NCBI GenBank assembly: GCA_020059425.1
Contig: JAGVCD010000369.1
Location: forward strand, 1-6,023
Direction: 5' to 3'
Source of the DNA: Chamaesiphon sp.
GTDB lineage: Bacteria > Cyanobacteriota > Cyanobacteriia > Cyanobacteriales > Chamaesiphonaceae
Length of the DNA stretch: 6,023 bases
In this document: positions 1 through 6,023 of the stretch, piece after piece
How positions within the stretch are numbered: position 1 is the first letter of the stretch
Layout of the letters: each line of letters starts with the position of its first letter
The notes under the pieces: generated by a model
What the model was told of the DNA's origin: nothing
Seen by the model: only the letters and a program-made list of their open reading frames with translations
Databases searched by the model: none
Program-made: the position numbers and the translations under genes

Positions 1-1998
1 AGCTCTAATAAAGACTATCTTGGTAAACCAGCTAATAAAGATATTGAAACAGCTCAAACAAATGGTGCCACAGAGCATACCAATAGTCAAACGAATAAGG
101 CTGAAGTACTTGCTACAGCGCCTTTTGTCAAGCTCCCTGGTATGCCCCAGTTAAGCTGGACAGCAGTAGCCACCATCGATACTGGGTTTGCTTACCAACA
201 GCGTCAAAATATTTTGTTGGTGTTATTAATTGGAGCAGGCTTAACTTCGATCGCCGCCGCCTTTGTCGCCTCTTCTTTAGCCAGTAAAGCTGTCGATCCA
301 CTCTTGGAAACAACTAATGTAGTAGCTAGAATTGGCCGAGGAGAATTTAGTCAGCGGGTAGAAGAAAATCGGAATGATGAATTAGGCGAGTTGGCTGTCA
401 ACGTTAATACGATGGCTGCTCAAATTCAAGATCTACTACTCAGTCAAGACAATGCCCTGCAAGAATCGCAGCTACTCGCGAAAATTGCCCAAGCTCGTAC
501 TGAAGGTCAGTTAGCCGAACCATTAAATGAGATTTTGAAAGAAACTCGCGCTATTTTAAAAGCCGATCGAGTGGTAATTTATCGGTTCTTCCCTAACTGG
601 GGTGGCCATATTGTGTCTGAATCATTGGGTGCTGGTCACGCTAGTGCGATGACCGAGCGGATTGTGGATAACTGTATCCCCCAAATCTTGCGTGATCAAT
701 ACGTCCAGGGCCGAGTGGTTTCTCATCGAAATGTATTGGAAGCTGGTTATCACCCGGATCATGCTAAATTGTTCGATCGATTAGGTGTTAAGTCCAATTT
801 AGTTGTTCCCATTGTGCAGGGCGAAAACTTGCTCGGCTTGCTAGTGGCTCACCACTGTCATGATTACCATGACTGGACTTTAGTCGAAAGTGATTTGTTG
901 CTGAAGATAGCGATGAAAATAGCTGCCCCGATGGCTGGTTATGCGGCCTCCGAACGAACTAAAGCTGCTGGGGATAAAGACCGGGCTGAAAATGAAAACC
1001 GCCAGCGGGAATTGATCCGGCTGTTGGGGGAAATTGAAGGAGCCGCTACTGGAGATTTAACAGTTCGTTCTGAAATTAACGAAGGGGAAATCGCGATCGT
1101 CGGAGATTTCTTTAACTCTATTATTGAAAACATTCGCGACATTGTAACTACAGTAAAAACATCTACTTCCCAAGTGGGTGATTATATGGGTGAAAACGAG
1201 ATCGAAATTCGCCAACTGGCCACAGCGGCGACTGCTCAAGCAGAGCAGATTAACCTTACCCTCAAAAAGGTCGAAGCTGGTACAGTTTCGATTAGAGAAG
1301 TGGCCACCAGTGCTAAACAAGCGGCATTAGTAGCGACTTCGGCTACGGCCACTGCGCAACAGGGCGGACGAGCGATCGACAACACTGTCATCAACATTAA
1401 CCAACTACGGGATACTGTGGCCGAAACAGCCAAGAAAGTAAAACGATTGGGGGAATCTTCACAACAGATTTCTAAAGCGATCGGTTTGATTAACCAAATT
1501 GCTCTACAAACCAACCTCTTGGCAATTAACGCCAGTATTGAGGCGGCTCGGGCAGGGGAAGAAGGTCGGGGTTTTGCGGTAGTAGCTGAAGAAGTCGCTC
1601 AGTTGGCTACTCAATCAGCGACTGCCACCAAAGAAATTGAAAAAATCGTGGAAACTATTCAGCGGGAAACTAGCGAAGTAACCCAAGCAATGGAATTAAG
1701 TACCACTCAAGTTGTAGAAGGAACCAGAGCAGTAGAACAAACCAAACTCAGCCTCCAAGAAATTATCGAACAGTCCCAACAAATCGATGTCTTCTTGCAA
1801 TCGATCGCCACCGCAGCGATCGAACAAGCCGAGTCTTCACAAGCGGTTACTCAGGTGATGACTTACGTTGCCCAGGTCTCTAACCAAACTTCCACTTCTT
1901 CGGAGCAAGTGTCCAACTCCTTGCAAGCCACTGCCACCATTACCCGCGAATTACAGGCCATTGTCGGTAAGTTCAAAGTCAATGCTGACCATAACTAA
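1..1998 (+). CDS. pilJ: PilJ-type methyl-accepting chemotaxis receptor with GAF domain (5' end outside window)
   Basis: Membrane chemoreceptor that passes a signal to the CheA-type kinase encoded next. The frame is open from the first base, so the gene starts upstream; the ATG at 142 is internal. Of the 665 residues visible (numbered from base 1), 1-69 are the end of an extracytoplasmic sensor domain, with an Asn/Thr/Gln-rich stretch and then a conserved-looking LPGMPQLSW segment. Residues about 71-91 are a hydrophobic membrane helix. Then come HAMP (about 95-150), a phytochrome-like GAF (about 165-312), a second HAMP-like segment (about 338-390, [10 protein letters not shown]) and the MCP coiled-coil domain (about 400-660). 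The MCP hairpin tip is unmistakable: [20 protein letters not shown], then [17 protein letters not shown]. The GAF has Asp-His at 253-254 where bilin-binding relatives have Cys-His. There is no NWETF-type tail for CheR tethering. The domain order fits cyanobacterial PilJ/HmpD; a PixJ-like photoreceptor is less likely. Function is secure; the symbol is by family resemblance. Confidence 0.93.
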   Translation, partial: SSNKDYLGKPANKDIETAQTNGATEHTNSQTNKAEVLATAPFVKLPGMPQLSWTAVATIDTGFAYQQRQNILLVLLIGAGLTSIAAAFVASSLASKAVDPLLETTNVVARIGRGEFSQRVEENRNDELGELAVNVNTMAAQIQDLLLSQDNALQESQLLAKIAQARTEGQLAEPLNEILKETRAILKADRVVIYRFFPNWGGHIVSESLGAGHASAMTERIVDNCIPQILRDQYVQGRVVSHRNVLEAGYHPDHAKLFDRLGVKSNLVVPIVQGENLLGLLVAHHCHDYHDWTLVESDLLLKIAMKIAAPMAGYAASERTKAAGDKDRAENENRQRELIRLLGEIEGAATGDLTVRSEINEGEIAIVGDFFNSIIENIRDIVTTVKTSTSQVGDYMGENEIEIRQLATAATAQAEQINLTLKKVEAGTVSIREVATSAKQAALVATSATATAQQGGRAIDNTVININQLRDTVAETAKKVKRLGESSQQISKAIGLINQIALQTNLLAINASIEAARAGEEGRGFAVVAEEVAQLATQSATATKEIEKIVETIQRETSEVTQAMELSTTQVVEGTRAVEQTKLSLQEIIEQSQQIDVFLQSIATAAIEQAESSQAVTQVMTYVAQVSNQTSTSSEQVSNSLQATATITRELQAIVGKFKVNADHN

Positions 1999-2046
1999 AT
2001 AATTCATCTCTGCGACCCATCTACTAATCCTTATCCCCGACCCGAG

Positions 2047-5000
2047 ATGACTATTTCCGCACAAGAACAACAAGTCCGTCTCCAATTTTTGGAAGAAGCC
2101 CAAGACTATGTTGACCAGATTGAGACTGGTTTACTGGGGGTGGGTAGTGGAGAAGTCAAAGGCAAACAATTCGATGCTGTGCTGCGTGCCGCCCACTCCA
2201 TTAAGGGGGGCGCGGCGATGATGAGTTTTTCGACTCTGGCCAAAATTGGTCACCGGCTAGAAGATTCGATCAAAGTTCTCCGGCATGGCCATAAAGCTGA
2301 AGTAGTTAATGGTCAGTTAGAAAAAGACCTGTTGCTGATCGTCGATCGACTGCGCCGGGTGATGGAATATAATAGCAAAGGTCAGACCATTTCACCGGAG
2401 TGGCTAGCTACCGAAGTAGACCCTATTCTCGATCACTTATACGAACAGCTCGGCGAACCTCAAGCCGCTGATGAAGCAGCCCTACTGGCCGAAGAAGATG
2501 GTGACGAAGACGATATTGTTGTCTATTTGTTTGAGAGCGAAGTAGACAGCGCTTTGCAACACTTAGAAGAGATTTTGAGCGATCCTGCTCAACCCCAATT
2601 GCAATCAGAATTAGAAATCACCACCGAAACCCTCAATGGTTTAGCGGAAATGATTGAGTTGCCCGCGATGGCAGCATTATGTAATGATATTGCTGACAAG
2701 CTGAGCCAATATCCGGCACAGTTCGTAACTATTGCCGAATTAGCGGTCGCGGCTTGGCGGCGATCGCAATCTTTAGTGATGATTGGTCACCGAGACAACT
2801 TACCCACATCGATCGACTTTTCTACTGGTGACCCTTCTGCGATAGCAAGTCCGATCATCGCTGCTGTAGTGACAGAATCAGGATTGCCGATCGATATCCA
2901 GCCAGCAGATTCATGCGCTGATTCGATTGAAAACCAACTACTTGATAATCTGGAAATATTTAATACCCGGCCTAAGGTAGAACAGCTCAGACCAGTTATT
3001 GCTGACTCAGTCCCGTTACTTGCGGCTGACCATGGTGAAGATTTATTCGGTTTTGATGATGCATCTATTTTTGCCGATCTAGAAACTCTTGCTGATGATG
3101 ACAACATTACCGCTGATTTTAGCCGGACTGAAAACTCACCAACGGTAGAAACACTATTTACAACAGGTGAACTACTAGACTACGAGACCGAAGATTTTTT
3201 GATAACTGATCAAGAAATAGCTAGTGACTTCGCTAATAGTGGTTCCTTACCAGGTTCCATCAACCTAGACGAATTAACTACTTTTGAGCAACCTGAGGCG
3301 ATCGATTCCTCAGAAATGTTGCCAGAACTCACTGAGCAGCCCGTAATGGAATGGGTCAATAATGAAGCTCCACCTAGTGAAGATTTCTTCTCGTTAATCA
3401 ATGCGATCGAGATTCCCGACTTAGCTCAAAATCAGACCGACTTTTTAGCAGCCCTGACCTTTGGTGACAGCGAGGCGATAGCCAACTTGTCGGTGGAGGA
3501 TCCAGCGACCAAACATCACCACCCAGTGACACCAGAAACTTATGATCAGGTGCCTGCTGCTCCGGATCAGATGATTCGGGTGAGTGTCAATCAGTTAGCC
3601 ATGATTGGCGATTTATTCGGCGAGTTAAATATTAGTCGCAGCGGTCTGAATCTGCAAATCACTGGCATTCGATCGCTATTGCAAAGTCTCACCGATAAAG
3701 TAGGTCGTTTAGAGACCGCCAGCAGCCAATTGCGCAATGCCTATGACCAAATTGCTAGTCGGGTACCTACCAATAATGCTGACGAGGAAGTTACAGACCA
3801 AAATGTTCTCACCAATGACTTTGACCTGTTAGAAATGGATCGCTATGGTGAATTCCATTTGCTCTCACAAGCCGTAATCGAAACCGTTGTGCAGATTCAG
3901 GAAAAAGTTACTGACATTGATATTCAGCTTAACGAAACAGAAACAGTCACCCGGGATATTAGCCGCACGACTCAACAAATGCAAAACAGTTTTACTGGGG
4001 TGCGGATGTTGCCGTTCAATGAAGTGGTGGGACGCTTTCCCCGCGCAATTCGGGAAATGTCGATCGAACATGGCAAACAAGTAGACCTAGTGATCAAAGG
4101 TGCTGAAATTCTCATCGAACGCAATGTTATTGAAGTCCTCAAAGATCCTTTAATGCATTTGCTGCGTAACTGTTTCGACCACGGTATTGAAGCCCCAGCC
4201 GATCGCCTCGCAGCAGGCAAATCAGCTACTGGCAAAATTGAAATTACCGCTTTCTATCGTGGTAACCAAACCGTGATCACTATCCGGGACGATGGTAAGG
4301 GCATGGATTTAGCTAAAATTCGGGCTAAAGCCATTAAGATGGGCATTGATGAAGAAATGCTCAATGATACTAGCGAAAAAGAATTACTAGATTTAATTTT
4401 TGAACCGGGCTTTAGTACCGCCGAAAAAGTCACTGATCTCTCTGGTCGGGGGGTGGGGATGGATGTGGTGCGTACCAATCTCCAATCCGCCAAGGGTGAG
4501 ATTCAAATTGGGACTAAAGCTGGTCAAGGTAGTACATTTACTATTACCATTCCTTTTACCCTCTCGGTGATTAAGGTACTGATTGTCGATGTCAACAAAA
4601 TGCTCTTTGCTTTTCCGGTGAATGCTGTTGAAGAAACTCTCTTACCGAACCCTGAGCAAATTGTTACTCGGGACGGGCAAACTTTCTTGGATTGGGAAGA
4701 ATTTCAGGTACAGCTAATTAATATGGCTGAATATTTTAAAGCCCCAGAATTCTTGCCCCCATTAGATTTTGATATTACCCCCAAAATCGATCAACCAGCA
4801 ATATTTTTGACCGCCGATGGCGATCGGCTCTATGGCTTGCAAGTCGATCGGTTCTGGAATGAACAAGAAGTAACTGTCCGTCAACCTCAAGGCGTAATTC
4901 CTTTACCGCCCGGTCTTTCTGGCTCGGCTATTTTAGGCGATGGCCGAGTAGTTCCCTTAGTCGATCCTTTGGCTGTAGCCCGCTGGGTTACTGGCCACCA

Positions 5001-5424
5001 AAACGATATTCAAACAGTGGATCAAGATGATGACTTTGCCGAAACAACTCTGGAGCGCGAACAATTAGTAATGGTAGTAGATGATTCCATTAACGTCCGG
5101 CGCTTTGTGGCTCTGACCTTAGAACGTCATGGCTATCGGGTAGAACAGGCCAAAGATGGTCAAGAGGCGATCGAGAAAATTCAAGCGGGTATTATTCCTA
5201 ATTTGGTAATTTGTGATTTGGAAATGCCCCGCATGGATGGTTATGGTTTTCTGGCTAATGTGAAGGCGATCGATCAGGCCAAGCATGTGCCAGTAGTTAT
5301 GCTTACCTCTCGTAGTGGTCAAAAACACCGAAAAATTGCGATGAATCTAGGAGCAGCGGCCTACTACGCCAAACCTTTTAACGAAGCCGAGATGCTGAAC
5401 ACTATCAGTGAATTAATCATCTAA
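2047..5424 (+). CDS. pilL: PilL-type hybrid chemotaxis histidine kinase (CheA with C-terminal receiver)
   Basis: Cytoplasmic CheA-family kinase, 1125 residues, partner of the upstream receptor. Domains in order: HPt/P1 (about 8-115) with phospho-accepting His50 in AAHSIKGGAAM; a second HPt-like fold (about 155-262) without histidine; an acidic, probably disordered linker (about 263-508); the P3 dimerisation region from Met509; an ATPase with N-box Asn708 (HLLRNCFDHG), G1 DDGKGMD at 748-754, FEPGFSTA at 785-792, G2 GRGVGMD at 800-806 and G3 GQGSTF at 826-831; a CheW-like P5 domain (about 838-985) that couples to receptor; and a receiver (about 1006-1125) with Asp1012/Asp1013, phospho-acceptor Asp1057, Thr1087 and Lys1109. 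All catalytic residues of kinase and receiver are present. ATG 2047 is the only usual start codon between the in-frame stop of the previous gene and the HPt domain. No clear Shine-Dalgarno precedes it, only GAG directly before the ATG. The 48-base spacing suggests co-transcription with the receptor gene. Confidence 0.95.
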   Translation: MTISAQEQQVRLQFLEEAQDYVDQIETGLLGVGSGEVKGKQFDAVLRAAHSIKGGAAMMSFSTLAKIGHRLEDSIKVLRHGHKAEVVNGQLEKDLLLIVDRLRRVMEYNSKGQTISPEWLATEVDPILDHLYEQLGEPQAADEAALLAEEDGDEDDIVVYLFESEVDSALQHLEEILSDPAQPQLQSELEITTETLNGLAEMIELPAMAALCNDIADKLSQYPAQFVTIAELAVAAWRRSQSLVMIGHRDNLPTSIDFSTGDPSAIASPIIAAVVTESGLPIDIQPADSCADSIENQLLDNLEIFNTRPKVEQLRPVIADSVPLLAADHGEDLFGFDDASIFADLETLADDDNITADFSRTENSPTVETLFTTGELLDYETEDFLITDQEIASDFANSGSLPGSINLDELTTFEQPEAIDSSEMLPELTEQPVMEWVNNEAPPSEDFFSLINAIEIPDLAQNQTDFLAALTFGDSEAIANLSVEDPATKHHHPVTPETYDQVPAAPDQMIRVSVNQLAMIGDLFGELNISRSGLNLQITGIRSLLQSLTDKVGRLETASSQLRNAYDQIASRVPTNNADEEVTDQNVLTNDFDLLEMDRYGEFHLLSQAVIETVVQIQEKVTDIDIQLNETETVTRDISRTTQQMQNSFTGVRMLPFNEVVGRFPRAIREMSIEHGKQVDLVIKGAEILIERNVIEVLKDPLMHLLRNCFDHGIEAPADRLAAGKSATGKIEITAFYRGNQTVITIRDDGKGMDLAKIRAKAIKMGIDEEMLNDTSEKELLDLIFEPGFSTAEKVTDLSGRGVGMDVVRTNLQSAKGEIQIGTKAGQGSTFTITIPFTLSVIKVLIVDVNKMLFAFPVNAVEETLLPNPEQIVTRDGQTFLDWEEFQVQLINMAEYFKAPEFLPPLDFDITPKIDQPAIFLTADGDRLYGLQVDRFWNEQEVTVRQPQGVIPLPPGLSGSAILGDGRVVPLVDPLAVARWVTGHQNDIQTVDQDDDFAETTLEREQLVMVVDDSINVRRFVALTLERHGYRVEQAKDGQEAIEKIQAGIIPNLVICDLEMPRMDGYGFLANVKAIDQAKHVPVVMLTSRSGQKHRKIAMNLGAAAYYAKPFNEAEMLNTISELII
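2760..2767. repeat. HIP1 octamer GCGATCGC
   Basis: A perfect copy of the HIP1 palindrome that is highly abundant in many cyanobacterial genomes, lying inside the kinase gene. It is the only perfect octamer I found, but the core CGATCG occurs 21 times between 1 and 5424 by hand count, against about 1.3 expected for a random hexamer over that length. It supports a cyanobacterial origin and has no assigned local function. Confidence 0.85.
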
Positions 5425-5434
5425 CCTGCATTAT

Positions 5435-5448
5435 GATTGTGTTGCAAA
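5435..5448 (+). repeat. Probable left terminal inverted repeat of the IS6-family element
   Basis: The 14 bases end in TGTTGCAAA, the conserved inner part of IS6/IS26-type ends. By recall, 10 of 14 positions agree with the IS26 end GGCACTGTTGCAAA; the disagreements are at the outer positions 2-5. The site sits about 55 bases before the transposase start, as expected. The partner right end is absent from the window. Confidence 0.65.
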
Positions 5449-5470
5449 AAGTGTGAAATTCTGGTCTGAT
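5442..5470 (+). promoter_or_regulatory. Possible transposase promoter overlapping the left IS end
   Basis: TTGCAA at 5442-5447 and TCTGAT at 5465-5470 are separated by 17 bases. Each matches four of six bases of the sigma-70 consensus -35 and -10 boxes. Promoters overlapping the terminal repeat are common in IS6 elements, which is why it is listed, but the boxes are weak and this is an inference from position and spacing. Confidence 0.3.
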
Positions 5471-5502
5471 CAAGTTTCCTCCTCATAAAAGCGATATCAG
5501 TG

Positions 5503-5865
5503 ATGGATTCCAGCAACCCTTTCAAATGGAGGCATTACCAGTCTGAAATTATCCTACTCAATGTGCGCTGGTATTCCCGCTTACGTGCCGCTCACGATTC
5601 TGAGGAAACCTCAGAATACGCGAAGCACTACTATGCCTTGAGTTATCGGGATTTAGAAGAAATGATGCGGGAAAGAGAGATTCAGGTAGACTACACGACC
5701 ATTTACCGCTAGGTTCAAGCCTATGCCCCTGAATTCTATAAACGCTGTCGGCTATACTTGAAGCCCACTAATGATTCCGAAAAGGTTGATGAGACCTACG
5801 TCAAAGTTAAAGGAAAATGGAAGTACTTGTATCGCGCCATTGATTCTGATGGCAATACGTTAGAG
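5503..5865 (+). pseudogene. IS6-family transposase, interrupted and truncated
   Basis: Broken gene for a DDE transposase. The frame opens at ATG 5503 (GTG 5500 is an alternative) with SNPFKWRHYQSEIILLNVRWY, followed by ALSYRDLEEMM and VDYTTIYR, which are hallmarks of the N-terminal helix-turn-helix part of IS6 transposases. TAG at 5710-5712 replaces the Trp codon expected in the family motif IYRWVQ, a single G-to-A change from TGG. The same frame then continues with VQAYAPEFYKRC, LKPTNDSEKVDETYVKVKGK and KYLYRAIDSDGNTLE. Its first catalytic aspartate lies at 5788-5790 (VDETY). Similarity stops after 5865, and TGA follows at 5872, so the second Asp and the Glu of the DDE triad are missing. Family members are about 230-240 residues; about 45 percent remains. 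Codons 5581-5631 are an extra 17-residue insertion. It also has no CGATCG site, unlike the two genes before it. Confidence 0.88.
5581..5631. repeat. 51-base in-frame insertion in the transposase, carrying a perfect hairpin
   Basis: IS6 transposases have a continuous motif of the type RWY-x-RYALSYRDLEE. Here 17 extra codons separate RWYSR from YALSYRDLEE, so 51 bases appear to have been inserted without changing frame. The insert contains arms ATTCTGAGG (5597-5605) and CCTCAGAAT (5609-5617) around an AAA loop, a perfect 9-base-pair hairpin. A short outer pairing GTGC (5585-5588) with GCAC (5625-5628) may extend it. The insert looks like a small palindromic dispersed element; the exact ends are uncertain by a few bases. 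Confidence 0.6.
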
Positions 5866-6023
5866 GATGCCTGAAAAGTCTGGTCAAAAAACTCCCAAAG
5901 CCTTATGCTGTCAATGAAATTTCAAAATATTATTCGACAAAACTATGGCAGCTGGACAGTACGAAGTTCTTTATATTGTCCAGATAGATGAAGCAACTGG
6001 TAAAATCGTTGCTGCTGTTGTAA
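5866..6023. other. Unassigned sequence beyond the IS breakpoint
   Basis: These bases do not continue the transposase in any frame I read. One plus-strand frame (5871-5984) reads LKSLVKKLPKPYAVNEIS and then KYYSTKLWQLDS before a stop; I do not recognise it and it has no start codon. Another frame opens at ATG 5945 and stays open to the window end, reading MAAGQYEVLYIVQIDEATGK then IVAAVV, without a ribosome binding site; it could be the start of a gene or chance. The minus strand shows only short open stretches. No RNA gene or terminator hairpin was seen. Confidence 0.5.
5945..6023 (+). CDS. Possible start of an unrecognised gene, cut by the window end
   Basis: An open frame of 26 codons from ATG 5945 with no stop before the window ends. 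The peptide (MAAGQYEVLYIVQIDEATGK and on) has an ordinary protein-like composition with alternating hydrophobic residues, but I recognise no family. No Shine-Dalgarno lies in the preceding 15 bases. The frame is also open upstream back to the TGA at 5915-5917, so the true start, if the gene is real, is uncertain. Listed at low confidence because the window end hides the rest. Confidence 0.18.
   Translation, partial: MAAGQYEVLYIVQIDEATGKIVAAVV

Larger units (their letters stand above)
5435..5865 (+). mobile_element. IS6-family insertion sequence remnant, left end only
   Basis: Remains of a small insertion sequence placed just downstream of the kinase gene. What is seen: an IS6-like terminal repeat at 5435-5448, a leader of about 55 bases, and the first part of an IS6-type transposase gene that stops matching after codon 5863-5865. 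The spacing between terminal repeat and transposase start fits the family. No right terminal repeat or second copy of the possible 8-base target TGCATTAT (5427-5434) is present in the following bases, so the right half was lost by deletion or by another insertion. The left boundary is tied to the repeat match; the right boundary is where protein similarity ends and may be off by several bases. The element cannot move by itself. Confidence 0.75.

Noticed and set aside
142..1998. Treating ATG 142 as the true start of the receptor gene
   Set aside because: The frame is open back to base 1 and the upstream peptide reads as the end of a sensor domain leading into the membrane helix, so the gene starts before the window.
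1996..2046. A receptor-kinase fusion by readthrough, because both genes are in the same frame with no further stop between them
   Set aside because: There is a clear TAA, no recoding signal is visible, and the kinase starts normally with its HPt domain right after ATG 2047.
2553..2560. TTTGCAAC as a possible right end of the IS6 element
   Set aside because: It lies inside the kinase coding sequence, upstream of the IS left end, and the surrounding bases do not match the rest of an IS6 terminal repeat; chance match.
3887..4084. Alternative-frame open stretch inside the kinase gene
   Set aside because: It lies fully within the P3/ATPase coding region, has no ribosome binding site and no recognisable protein features; it is a shadow of the real gene.
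5465..5490. Minus-strand ribosome binding site (GAGGAGGAAAC read on the reverse strand) before a possible TTG start
   Set aside because: The reverse frame after it has no recognisable protein and runs into the IS end and the 3' end of the kinase gene; the motif is most likely chance.
1..6023. CRISPR array, tRNA, rRNA or riboswitch
   Set aside because: No regularly spaced repeats and no tRNA-like or other structured RNA pattern was seen on either strand; almost all of the sequence up to 5424 is coding.

Overview
This window looks like cyanobacterial chromosome. Three things point that way. The two large genes match the cyanobacterial PilJ-type chemoreceptor (single membrane segment, HAMP, phytochrome-like GAF, second HAMP, MCP domain) followed by a PilL-type hybrid CheA. 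The hexamer CGATCG, the core of the cyanobacterial HIP1 repeat, occurs 21 times by my hand count in the first 5.4 kb. One of those copies is a perfect GCGATCGC octamer.

Layout: positions 1-1998 hold the 3' part of a chemoreceptor gene whose beginning lies before the window. After a 48-base gap, 2047-5424 encode a complete 1125-residue chemotaxis-type histidine kinase ending in its own receiver domain. Ten bases after its stop codon begins the remnant of an IS6-family insertion sequence (about 5435-5865). It keeps a recognisable left end and roughly the first 45 percent of the transposase gene, but that gene is broken by a stop codon, an in-frame insertion carrying a perfect hairpin, and loss of the 3' half. 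The last 158 bases (5866-6023) hold nothing I can identify beyond a short open frame running off the end.

The two intact genes form one signalling module. The receptor senses a signal and controls autophosphorylation of the kinase on His50. The phosphate can then pass to the kinase's own C-terminal receiver (Asp1057) or to separate CheY-like proteins, which in this family are usually encoded just upstream (PilG/PilH/PilI). In cyanobacteria such modules control type IV pilus motility, phototaxis or hormogonium movement. The receptor's GAF domain lacks the cysteine that normally anchors a bilin, so I favour a Pil/Hmp-type motility role over a Pix-type photoreceptor. I see no new type of system here. 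The parts most worth a second look are the decayed IS end and the degenerate accessory domains of the two signalling proteins.
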